DNA of 64,000 bases, taken from assembly GCF_001083805.1 (NCBI RefSeq), contig NZ_JXSK01000001.1, positions 1,116,001 to 1,180,000 on the forward strand. The letters are read 5' to 3'. This DNA is from Photorhabdus luminescens subsp. luminescens. Its GTDB lineage: Bacteria; Pseudomonadota; Gammaproteobacteria; Enterobacterales; Enterobacteriaceae. Numbering within the stretch: position 1 is the stretch's first letter; every line of letters starts with the position of its first letter. Under the pieces are notes generated by a model. That model saw nothing but the letters and a program-made list of their open reading frames with translations. It was not told the origin of the DNA and did no database searches. Positions 1 to 7,395 of this stretch are shown here, piece after piece. The translations under genes were made by a program, and so were the position numbers.

Positions 1-3
1 ACA

Positions 4-192
4 ATGATGGAATATAATACTTGTCCGTGTTGCGGTAAACGGACAATTGAGCGTTTAGGGGAATATGAAATATGTCCGATATGTAATTGGGAGGATGATC
101 CTGTTCAATCAGCAGACCCATATTTTTCAGGAGGAGCTAATTCTATGAGTTTAGAAGATGCGAAGAAACTCTATCTTTCAAAGAAAGATTGA
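4..192 (+). CDS. CPCC cysteine-rich small protein
   Basis: A 62-residue protein with CPCC near the N terminus (residues 7-10) and a second pair, CPIC, about 16 residues later, followed by NWEDDPVQ. This spacing of two Cys pairs is the signature of the Cys-rich CPCC family (Pfam name from memory), presumed to bind zinc. Function is unknown; members often occur beside toxin or immunity genes, which fits the accessory strip downstream. The start lies four bases into the window, so its ribosome binding site cannot be judged and a longer N terminus cannot be excluded. Confidence 0.7.
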   Translation: MMEYNTCPCCGKRTIERLGEYEICPICNWEDDPVQSADPYFSGGANSMSLEDAKKLYLSKKD

Positions 193-548
193 TTTTAGAG
201 TTAAATATTCTTTGTAGTATTTCATTGCTTTTATTGTAAGTGATTAATATTTAGATGAAATTACTATCAAATGAATTATTCGCATAACATTATCAATAAA
301 AAATAGTGGCTTATAAGGACTAAACTCTGCAACCAGCAGAGTTTAGTCATAACTATAATAAACTCTGTAAAAATGAAAGAGTATGTAAGATAGAATTAAA
401 AAACAAAATCTGACTTCAAGAATAATATCGAATGAAGGTATAGAGGAATAACAATATTCTGGTATTTAAAGTCGGTTCAGGTGTTAAACTACTATCCACC
501 GGAATCAACTAGGGTGGTAGCTAGCAGGAGGCAAAAAGGGTTATACAA
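193..548. other. Intergenic region with a long perfect hairpin
   Basis: No gene is seen here. The main structure is a perfect inverted repeat at 318-348, described separately. The half-arm motif AACTCTG recurs just after the hairpin near 361. A purine-rich AGGAGG at about 526-531 lies too far (about 17 bases) from the ATG at 549 to be an ideal ribosome binding site. Confidence 0.5.
318..348. repeat. Perfect 13-bp inverted repeat (hairpin)
   Basis: Arms GACTAAACTCTGC and GCAGAGTTTAGTC are perfectly complementary around a 5-base loop (AACCA). It lies about 125 bases after the CPCC gene. It is not followed by a T-run on either strand, so it is not a classical intrinsic terminator; an RNA stabiliser or protein-binding palindrome is equally possible. 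Confidence 0.6.
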
Positions 549-1016
549 ATGACAGTCAATATAGAAGCATTAATAAATAGTTTAGGTAAAACTTATCAAG
601 AAATTTTTGATGAAGGATTAATTCCTTATAAAACGAAACCAAGTGGTTTTGCGGGTGATAGTATAGTGTGCTTGGATATGGTTAAAGAAGGCGTTTTTCT
701 GTCTTTTTATCGGGAAGGAAAGCGATTAAAAGAAATTACATTAACTTTGCTTGACGAGAGAAATTCTTTATACCAGTTTACTAATGAATTGCCATCTCCT
801 TTAGTGCCACTGATGACCCGGCAATGGGTTCATGAACAATTTGGTAAACCTGAAAAATCACTTTCTCCAAGGAAAAGATTAAAGAAAGATATTGGTTGGA
901 CAGAGTTATATACTCTCCTAGGTTTTCGAGTTCCAGTGAATATGCAAGTTGATTACGATCTATCTGAGCATGTCAAAGAAGTGGCATTTTTACCCCCCTC
1001 AGAAGTACGTTGGTAG
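549..1016 (+). CDS. Small soluble accessory protein, copy 1 of a tandem pair (DUF6392-like)
   Basis: 155 residues, acidic/basic mixed, no signal peptide or membrane segment. It is the first of two adjacent paralogues of identical length (the other is at 1121-1588). Residues 4-31 are identical in both copies ([16 protein letters not shown] and on to YKTKP); the middle differs strongly and the end is conserved again (FLP.SEV.W). From memory this resembles the DUF6392 family seen next to pyocin/colicin-type toxins in Photorhabdus and Pseudomonas, which would suggest an immunity role, but no toxin gene is visible in the window. Function is therefore unassigned. Confidence 0.65.
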   Translation: MTVNIEALINSLGKTYQEIFDEGLIPYKTKPSGFAGDSIVCLDMVKEGVFLSFYREGKRLKEITLTLLDERNSLYQFTNELPSPLVPLMTRQWVHEQFGKPEKSLSPRKRLKKDIGWTELYTLLGFRVPVNMQVDYDLSEHVKEVAFLPPSEVRW

Positions 1017-1120
1017 TCAATAAAGGAGTTTCTCTCTTGAGAGCCAATTCATTAATCAGCAGTTTAAAAGGCTATATTGAAAATGAATTGGCTTAATTGA
1101 GAAAAGAGGTTATATAAATA

Positions 1121-1588
1121 ATGGCGATTAACATTGAAGCATTAATTAATAGTTTAGGTAAAACTTATCAAGAAATTTTTGATGAAGGATTAATTCCTTA
1201 TAAAACCAAGCCAAAAGGAAACCTAGGCTGCGATTACATATCATTAGATATGATTAAAGAAGGGGTGTATTTGGCATTTAAAAGAGAGAATAAGGTTTTA
1301 TTTGTTGTGACAATTACCTTAATTGACCGAGATAAGCCATCATATCAATTTCCCAATAAGTTACCATCGCCCCTAATTTCGATGATGTCTCGTCAATGGA
1401 TTCATGAGCAATTTGGAAAGCCTGAAAAGTCGCATCCGCCTGAGATGATTATGAAGCACCAGTTTGGTCGTAAGGACTTATATACATTACTTGATTTCCG
1501 TATTCCGACAAGTATGCAGATCTCCTATGATTTGCTTGACCGTGTAGAATACATGACATTCTTACCCACCTCAGAAGTGTGTTGGTAG
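1121..1588 (+). CDS. Small soluble accessory protein, copy 2 of a tandem pair (DUF6392-like)
   Basis: 155 residues, paralogue of the gene at 549-1016. Shared N-terminal block (residues 4-31), shared [12 protein letters not shown] motif near residue 92 and shared FLP.SEV.W end; the region around residues 32-75 has diverged. The 3' flanks of the two copies are also alike (both carry an ATTAATCAG.AGTTTAAAA stretch about 40-60 bases after the stop), so the duplicated unit is about 570 bp and includes non-coding DNA. Preceded by AAAAGAGG about 12 bases before the ATG. Conserved ends with a variable centre are typical of immunity-type proteins, but this is inference. Confidence 0.65.
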   Translation: MAINIEALINSLGKTYQEIFDEGLIPYKTKPKGNLGCDYISLDMIKEGVYLAFKRENKVLFVVTITLIDRDKPSYQFPNKLPSPLISMMSRQWIHEQFGKPEKSHPPEMIMKHQFGRKDLYTLLDFRIPTSMQISYDLLDRVEYMTFLPTSEVCW

Positions 1589-1703
1589 CCAACATAAAGA
1601 GAAGATTTTTCTTAAGAACCAGTTTATTAATCAGTAGTTTAAAAAATTAAACTGAAAATGAATTTGAATTGATTCAATCAAAAATGGAATAAATAATTGA
1701 ATT

Positions 1704-1838
1704 TTAGGCAGAAAAAAGAGCACCCTCAAACCATGCTCGCCATTTTTCATCCACAAATTGTATTTTAGTCAGTCCATCAATACCTTCTAGAAAATGACTA
1801 AAACACTCGCTTTTACCAATATCCAAACGCAAGCAATG
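1704..1838 (-). pseudogene. Possible 3' remnant of an unidentified gene
   Basis: On the minus strand about 44 codons stay open and end at a stop at 1706-1704, reading ...LRLDIGKSECFSHFLEGID and ending WRAWFEGALFSA. Composition looks protein-like (Trp, Phe and acidic residues in sensible order) but there is no start with a ribosome binding site. It may be the tail of a decayed gene, lying just downstream of the DUF2442 gene. I do not recognise the family, and chance is possible. Confidence 0.25.
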
Positions 1839-1850
1839 CAAACAGTTCAA

Positions 1851-2111
1851 TCATATATTACCCCTTAAGTGGGATTTGAGCTTTTTGTAGAGTGCGTCGG
1901 GCGCCAGATCAGCATCATTCGGCCAGCACACCGCGCCACACTCATCAACACGCGCTTGGGCAAAGAATTTCTGCTCTTTCAGTGGCTCGAACATGGGTCC
2001 GAACAACCGATCCGCGATGCACACCTCTCCATAGGCTCCATCATCGAACGTCACCGCCAAGGTGTATTCTGGCTTTATTTCCACTTTCGTTACTCTGCGC
2101 ATGGTAATCAC
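1851..2111 (-). CDS. DUF2442 domain protein
   Basis: 86 residues from a GTG at 2111, or 83 from the ATG at 2102 (MRRVTKVEIK). The pattern V..VE....Y.L.V.FDDG..GE.D, then a late WPNDADLAPDALY, matches DUF2442. These proteins usually pair with a DUF4160 protein encoded immediately upstream, a two-gene unit resembling toxin-antitoxin pairs. Here the upstream partner is present only as a 30-residue stub ending one base before the GTG, so the unit is probably inactive as a pair. Function of the family is not established. Confidence 0.75.
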   Translation of the reverse strand: MITMRRVTKVEIKPEYTLAVTFDDGAYGEVCIADRLFGPMFEPLKEQKFFAQARVDECGAVCWPNDADLAPDALYKKLKSHLRGNI

Positions 2112-2112
2112 T

Positions 2113-2205
2113 CTAGCAATTCAAGTAAGCATGGAAATGAGGCGGATTACGGTCGTCGTCGTACATCCAAATCAGGATGCCAAAAAATTCACTGATAGTT
2201 GGCAT
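2113..2205 (-). pseudogene. Truncated DUF4160 gene
   Basis: An ATG at 2205 opens 30 codons reading MPTISEFFGILIWMY, then DDDRNPPHFHAY, then a stop at 2115-2113. This is the conserved N terminus of DUF4160 (normally about 80-100 residues). The homology stops right after HFHAY, and the DUF2442 GTG begins one base later, so an internal deletion has joined the first third of DUF4160 to the start of DUF2442. It is too short to fold as the family does. Confidence 0.7.
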
Positions 2206-2262
2206 TTATAATGACCTGAAAAACAATGATTCACCAATAATACTATTCACAGTAGCGCTAAA

Positions 2263-2463
2263 ATTGACACTACTCAACCATTAAATACGAGATATAAATA
2301 TCGAGAAAGGGAATCCTTTAGTTGGTTCATCAATCCCCAAATACGAATATCCAATATTTCTCAGATAGAACATTCACGACACGGTAGTGTGCAAGGATTA
2401 ATGTTAAATGTGTTAGAGGGACAAATAGCTTATTGTCTCAAAGAGAACAAAGTCACGGAATAA
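2263..2463 (+). pseudogene. Remnant of a DDE transposase C terminus (IS982/IS4-like)
   Basis: The plus strand stays open from about 2263 to a TAA at 2461 and reads ...NTRYKYRERESFSWF, then ISQIEHSRHGSVQGL, MLNVLEGQIAYCLKENK. The IEH.RH.S...L.N.L...IAY...K motif is the C-terminal end of DDE transposases of the IS982/IS4 type. No start codon or upstream catalytic part is present, so only the tail survives. It marks a former insertion sequence in this accessory strip. Confidence 0.55.
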
Positions 2464-2776
2464 TGTACAGGCTCCCCACCATCCATTGAAATTATTTCCC
2501 AATTTAAATATTATATTAAAATAATTTCAATAATCTTTTCCTATTTTATCATTACAATAGAATATTATCTCTAATATATTTCTCCATTTTATTTCCAGTA
2601 AATCTAATGTTTCATAGGCTAGTACCTGATCCCCTTCATGAAATGCCCATATTATATTAATTGAAAAAATATTATATCATCCTTTTATCACTCCAATTAC
2701 TTTTCCTGATTTATGATTATCTTCATGAATATCATGGCATTCTCACAACCCATCAAGCACTAGCGCATATTTAATT
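2464..2776. other. AT-rich intergenic DNA
   Basis: About 310 bases between the transposase remnant and an ERIC element. Strongly AT-rich, with no open frame, RNA gene or repeat that I can support. Confidence 0.5.
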
Positions 2777-2903
2777 TATACCCGTCATCTTTCAAGTTGC
2801 CTCTTTGTTGGCTGCACTCACTCACCCCGGTCACATAGTTAGCTATGCTCCCGGGGATTCGCTCCCTTGCCGTCGCGATGCATCTTGAAATCCATAGGGT
2901 ATA
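2777..2903. repeat. ERIC element, full length
   Basis: 127 bp from TATACCCGTCATCTTTC to CCATAGGGTATA. The core GCTCCCGGGGATTCGCTCCC and the GCTGCACTCACTCACCCCGG block match the enterobacterial repetitive intergenic consensus, and the ends are inverted repeats starting with TATA. It lies just downstream of the cupin gene stop, so its transcript could fold into the 3' end of that mRNA. Confidence 0.9.
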
Positions 2904-2910
2904 TCCCAAG

Positions 2911-3333
2911 TTAAACTTTTAATTCCTCTGGAGTTCCCTCTCTATATGGCACCAGCGTCGTTCTATCTTGCGAATCAACCGCACAATGATTATTACCGAC
3001 AACAAGCATGACTAAATCGCTAGTTGCCTTAATCGCGTGATCTATTTCTCCATTCACAAAATAACAAACTCCAGGCTCTATTTCATGCTTTTCACCAGCA
3101 TAAATAACATAACCCGTTCCTGCGAGTACAAATAAGATATGATGCCCTAAGTGAGTATGATTCTGCATCCCCTCATTTTTGCTGAAACGAATTAGATCAG
3201 CACCAAAGCCATCAAACGAAACTAATCCCTCGCCCGTTCCCATACTGTTAACCATTTTATGGTTTCTAACCATTGTATCTACAACGAGATGTTCGCCATT
3301 CCAGCGACAGAATCTATTTTTAATAAGTTCCAT
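2911..3333 (-). CDS. Cupin-domain protein
   Basis: 140 residues with one cupin fold. Motif 1 is visible as NHTHLGHHILFVLAGTG around residues 58-74 (metal ligands likely the His residues and the downstream Glu/His), and motif 2 as PGVCYFVNGEIDHAIK around residues 88-103. No signal peptide. A good ribosome binding site AAGGAAGG lies 5-6 bases before the ATG. Single-domain cupins of this size bind small ligands or act as isomerases or dioxygenases; the substrate cannot be told from sequence. It stands alone between two repeats, with an ERIC abutting its 3' end. Confidence 0.75.
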   Translation of the reverse strand: MELIKNRFCRWNGEHLVVDTMVRNHKMVNSMGTGEGLVSFDGFGADLIRFSKNEGMQNHTHLGHHILFVLAGTGYVIYAGEKHEIEPGVCYFVNGEIDHAIKATSDLVMLVVGNNHCAVDSQDRTTLVPYREGTPEELKV

Positions 3334-3722
3334 ATTACCTTCCTTTTATCTCTACAAATAAAATTTTATTTCAAGGTAACTATCATCACTCTCTGTTAAT
3401 TGAAATAATACTATCCCTCTATCAAATAAAATAATATTTCCCAGTAAAGTTTCAATCATCATAAATTCATATCAACAAAGAAATTAACTGGTTATTAATA
3501 ATATATCAAATGGAAATATGTAATTCCATAGTAGTATTTTACAAAAGCTCACTCTGTGATAGCAATCACTGTAAAACTCTTATTTTAAATTTCTTTGTAG
3601 AAGATAATCTCCGTTTAAAATAATATCAGCTAAAAGTCAGGTTAATTATATTATTAAGTCAGGACAATAATAATATTAATTAAATTGACCTTAACTCTCA
3701 CTACAAATAACTATTTCAGCGA
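3334..3722. other. AT-rich upstream region of the cupin gene
   Basis: About 390 bases of AT-rich DNA between the cupin start and a truncated ERIC. It presumably holds the cupin promoter, but no site stands out clearly enough to place. Confidence 0.4.
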
Positions 3723-3828
3723 TATACCCGTTATCTTTCAAGTTGCCTATTTGTTGGCTGCATTCACTCACCCCGGTCACATCGTTATCTATGCTCCCGG
3801 GGATTCGCTCCCTTACCGTCGCGATGCA
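3723..3828. repeat. ERIC element, truncated
   Basis: 106 bp matching the first five-sixths of the local ERIC (TATACCCGTTATCTTTC onward to GTCGCGATGCA), after which the homology stops and the terminal TCTTGAAATCCATAGGGTATA is missing. An apparent open frame over it is only ERIC translation. Confidence 0.85.
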
Positions 3829-3907
3829 AAATATTCCTTTATTCACTGCTCAAGCCTGATATTTCATCTCGATCACAGAAGGTGAACAGCATAAATCGTG
3901 CCTAAAA

Positions 3908-3943
3908 GAAACCCCACAATCTCTTCCGAGATTGTGGGGTTTC
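3908..3943 (-). terminator. Rho-independent terminator of the bkd operon
   Basis: A perfect 16-bp stem, GAAACCCCACAATCTC paired with its complement around a 4-base loop. On the minus strand it is followed by TTTTAGG right after the stem-end TTTC, giving a T-rich tail. It lies about 38 bases after the bkdC stop. Confidence 0.9.
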
Positions 3944-3980
3944 CACTATGCTCTCTGGTTTTCCTGTCTCGCTTCACTAC

Positions 3981-5831
3981 CTACTGTTTTGCAACCACAG
4001 ATTCATTGTGAGGCAACCAATAGCGCCGATGTTCAAAAGCATATTTAGGCAATCGAATACGCAGCGGTTTCTGCCCGGAAGGCCAGCAGGTACGCCAATC
4101 TACATCCTGACCTTGTAGCCATAAGAATCGAGAGTCATCCTCTGCCATATGAAGCCATTGGTCTTCTTTGGTTGAAGCAGACGAAGCAAAATCCCGTAGC
4201 TGCCTTAGTAGATCCTGCCGCGATGTCGCAACAAATAATGCCCGATGGGGTAGCACTGCACGGCCAAACTGTAATGTCCAGCTAACCGCAGGCAGTTCAA
4301 TGTTTTCATCGTTCTCAATAAAATCCCCTAGCATAGCCGCCATTTTTTGTAACGATGCCTGGCTATTAGCCGAGATGGGGTAATAATATCCCTCCAAATT
4401 GGCTTTAATCTGTTGCCGCACTTGAGTTGGAGCCTCTTCCAGAATGACATGGGAATTGCTGCCGCCCAATCCAAAAGAGCTCAGTCCAGCGAAACGCTTT
4501 TGCCCTGCCCCAACCCGCCAGGAATTTTCCTCTGTAGCCAATTGTAAACGTGAATCCACGCTATCAATTTCAGGATTCAAACGCTGAAACGCGGCGCTAG
4601 GTACAATGGATTTATGTTGCAGCATTAATAAAACTTTAACGATGCCAGCTAACCCCGCAGCCCCTTCTAAATGCCCTATGTTGGCTTTTACCGAACCAAT
4701 ATAGCAAGGCTGTGACATCTCTCCTGATTGATCATAGTTAAAGACTTCATTAAGCGCATTAAATTCTATGGGATCACCCAATGAGGTTCCCGTTCCATGT
4801 GCTTCAAGGTAACTGATTTGCTCCGCAGAGATTCCAGCCTGTTGCAAGCAATCTTTAACCAACGCAATTTGCTGCTCAGGGTTAGGTGAAGTCAGTGAAT
4901 TAGCTCGCCCACCATGATTGACCGCCGATGCCCGAACGTATCCATAAATCGGGTCCCGATCTTCTAAAGCCTGTTTTTGCGTTTTCAAGAACAAACACAC
5001 AGCCCCTTCACCACGGACAAAACCATTAGCATCCGCGTCAAAAACCCGACAACAGCCATCCTTAGATAACATTCCCGCCCGGTAATAAGCAGCCATGTTG
5101 AATGTGTTGCTCAATAGGTTGACGCTGCCAACTATCGCCTGTTGGCATTCCCCCGAACGTAATGAATTCACCGCTTGAGTCAGTGCCGTCAATCCACTTG
5201 AACACGCGGTATCAATCTGCAAACTCGGGCCAATAAAGTTGTAATAAAATGACAATCTGTTAGCCAGGAGGCAATTCAGTGTCCCTGTCGTCGCATAAGC
5301 ATTTGCCATCGCCATATCAGCCGCAACAAGTTCACGATAATCATTACTGCACGAGCCAATAAACACACCGGTCTTTGAGCCTGAATAGCCAATCGGATTA
5401 GCGCCGCTATCTTCGATCGCTTGCCAAGTCAGCTCCAACAGCATTCTCTGTTGCGGGTCCATCATGGCCGCGACTCGCGGAGAAATACCAAAGAACGGCG
5501 CGTCAAAACCATCGATACTATCAAGCAGCCCCGCTTTTAAGGCTTTTTTAGGCAACGGAATAGCGTAAGGTTTTCCAGACGCAAACCGCTGCTCTGGAAT
5601 CTCTTTTATTACACTGTGTCCAGTTCTTAAAATCTCCCACATTTGTTCTGGGGAATCTTCCGCCCCAGGAAGTCGGAAAGCCATGCCCACAATAGCAATA
5701 GGCATCTGTTTGGTATCACCCGCACTACTTACTGAGGGAGTAATGGAACTTAAATGTTCCAACAAGGCAGATTTAGCTATCCGTTGTTCATCCGGGCTAA
5801 GCGAATGATATATGTGGTGCAGATTATCCAT
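3981..5831 (-). CDS. bkdC: BkdC-type stand-alone ketosynthase
   Basis: 616 residues. A short N-terminal helix region (1-40), a ketosynthase domain (about 43-470), then a linker to the C terminus that ends in LPKYAFEHRRYWLP. The catalytic triad is intact: Cys210 in DTACSSGL, His345 in EAHGTGT and His387 in NIGHLEG. No acyltransferase, reductase or carrier domain follows, so extender units must be supplied in trans. In Photorhabdus, BkdC is known to condense the isovaleryl-type starter with a malonyl unit to give the branched beta-ketoacyl precursor of isopropylstilbene. The start overlaps the bkdB stop by 8 bases, so the two are translationally coupled. Last gene of the operon, followed by a strong terminator. 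Confidence 0.85.
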   Translation of the reverse strand: MDNLHHIYHSLSPDEQRIAKSALLEHLSSITPSVSSAGDTKQMPIAIVGMAFRLPGAEDSPEQMWEILRTGHSVIKEIPEQRFASGKPYAIPLPKKALKAGLLDSIDGFDAPFFGISPRVAAMMDPQQRMLLELTWQAIEDSGANPIGYSGSKTGVFIGSCSNDYRELVAADMAMANAYATTGTLNCLLANRLSFYYNFIGPSLQIDTACSSGLTALTQAVNSLRSGECQQAIVGSVNLLSNTFNMAAYYRAGMLSKDGCCRVFDADANGFVRGEGAVCLFLKTQKQALEDRDPIYGYVRASAVNHGGRANSLTSPNPEQQIALVKDCLQQAGISAEQISYLEAHGTGTSLGDPIEFNALNEVFNYDQSGEMSQPCYIGSVKANIGHLEGAAGLAGIVKVLLMLQHKSIVPSAAFQRLNPEIDSVDSRLQLATEENSWRVGAGQKRFAGLSSFGLGGSNSHVILEEAPTQVRQQIKANLEGYYYPISANSQASLQKMAAMLGDFIENDENIELPAVSWTLQFGRAVLPHRALFVATSRQDLLRQLRDFASSASTKEDQWLHMAEDDSRFLWLQGQDVDWRTCWPSGQKPLRIRLPKYAFEHRRYWLPHNESVVAKQ

Positions 5832-7386
5832 GCTTTCCTCCTTCTATGAGGCGCTGTAACCTTAATGCTGCTTCGCCATCAAGACTACGCATCGCATTAA
5901 TAAAGTCATCTAAGGAATGTTTCTTCTCAGTCAGTTCAGTTTTGGCCGTGTCAAGATATTCAATCAATCGATGCGGCGAGCTATAACGCCAGAACAGCGT
6001 TGGCGATAATTTTCGACGAAAATGCATTGACATTCTTTCTGCAAGTTTTACCGCCTTAAGCGAATCAATACCCAAATCAGCCCAAGTACGCTGCATCATT
6101 GATTCAGTAAAATCTTCGTCCCAATTCAGGAAATCCGCCAGCAACGTGCGTAATTGCCCAGAAACCGATTTACCTGATTTACTTTCTATTTGATGCGCGA
6201 CAGATCGTGGCCCAGACAGAACACGAACCTGAGCAATAATCTCGGTAATAAACTCAGACGCCTCTACCCCATTGAGCAAATAGTGATTAAATGCCAGAAC
6301 GAGGTTCATCTCTTTGTTATGAGGCGCGCCAATGAACAATGTTGACTGGGATGGCGGCACAATAACAGGCACGGCGAAGGTGGCGCCATCGTTGCCGGTA
6401 TAGGAGATCATCATAGGAACATCAATATCAACAGGCAGTTTTTCCGCATCTGGATCAAGTACCCCATTCAGATGTTGCCTGAACTCAAAAAAGCTCATTA
6501 TCTGCGTGCTCGGTACTTTCAACGAACTCAAATCGCCTTTTTCATCCAGAAAAGCAATACCCAGATTGATATCCGTATAAGTGTGATAACGCTCTTGATC
6601 AAGCGGCCTTGAACGCAGCATTGGGAATTTTTTCAACGCCTGAGCAATCGCATAAGTGATGACCTGAAATGGCGTTATCCACTCCTGCTGCCCAGAGGTT
6701 TCCGTTAAATGATGAATGGCGTTATCAACCAGCTCAATCGGTAATGGTTTAGCTGCCCAACAAGGCTGTACCGTCGCACTATTTAACCGTATTGCACGAT
6801 TAAGACGCTGCTGATCTCTCGACAGAAAGCCCACATTGCCATTTTCTGCATTATCTTTTTCTGCATTGTCCTTCTCTGACGTTTTGGTTTCGCGGTGCTG
6901 TTGAAGGTAATCATCTATATGACCAGGCAATAATGTGCCATATTTTTCCGCCAGTTGATTAAGAATGTCCGCCTCAATTTGGTGTTCTTGTGCGTACTGA
7001 CGAGTTTTCGGCGGAATACGCGCAGGAGGAGCAGATACTTTAGGGGCAGTCTCCACTTGCTCTATTTTTTCGACTTCCTCCGCCACTTTCTCCATTTTCT
7101 CCGGCGGAGGCGTTAACTCTTCACTGACAGGGGAAGATTCTGCCGTCTCGCCAACGGCTCTGATGACGGCAATAGGCGATCCAACAGGGATAATGTCATT
7201 TTCCGCCGCCAACCATTTTTCCAAGATCCCCTCAACATCAGATTCAATGGTAAAGGCAGCCTTATCCGTCTCCATTTCATAAACAGGTTCATCACGCTTG
7301 ACATGATCGCCCACCTGCTTAAGTAACTGGATGATGACGACTTCAGTGGTTCCTTCTCCCATCGGGGGAATAAGCAACTGTGCCAT
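5824..7386 (-). CDS. bkdB: BkdB-type E2 acyltransferase fused to an acyl carrier domain
   Basis: 520 residues. Order of domains: lipoyl domain (1-78, lipoylation Lys42 in METDKAAF), Glu/Pro-rich linker, peripheral subunit-binding domain (about 118-165), 2-oxoacid dehydrogenase acyltransferase domain (about 190-395), then a phosphopantetheine carrier domain (about 410-485, attachment Ser442 in LGIDSLKAV). The fusion lets the branched acyl group formed by E1/E2 pass to a carrier arm and on to BkdC. In ordinary E2 enzymes the active site is H-x3-D-G; here it reads H368-YLL-N372-G, so the catalytic Asp is Asn. Middle gene of bkdABC. No E3 gene is present; the general Lpd presumably serves. Confidence 0.85.
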   Translation of the reverse strand: MAQLLIPPMGEGTTEVVIIQLLKQVGDHVKRDEPVYEMETDKAAFTIESDVEGILEKWLAAENDIIPVGSPIAVIRAVGETAESSPVSEELTPPPEKMEKVAEEVEKIEQVETAPKVSAPPARIPPKTRQYAQEHQIEADILNQLAEKYGTLLPGHIDDYLQQHRETKTSEKDNAEKDNAENGNVGFLSRDQQRLNRAIRLNSATVQPCWAAKPLPIELVDNAIHHLTETSGQQEWITPFQVITYAIAQALKKFPMLRSRPLDQERYHTYTDINLGIAFLDEKGDLSSLKVPSTQIMSFFEFRQHLNGVLDPDAEKLPVDIDVPMMISYTGNDGATFAVPVIVPPSQSTLFIGAPHNKEMNLVLAFNHYLLNGVEASEFITEIIAQVRVLSGPRSVAHQIESKSGKSVSGQLRTLLADFLNWDEDFTESMMQRTWADLGIDSLKAVKLAERMSMHFRRKLSPTLFWRYSSPHRLIEYLDTAKTELTEKKHSLDDFINAMRSLDGEAALRLQRLIEGGKHG

Positions 7387-7395
7387 AAGTTCTCC

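Noticed and set aside
1869..2195. 108-codon plus-strand frame
   Set aside because: Runs antisense to DUF2442 and the DUF4160 stub, both of which match known families on the minus strand.
3685..3885. 66-codon plus-strand frame
   Set aside because: Mostly ERIC translation; same repeated peptide appears at every ERIC copy.
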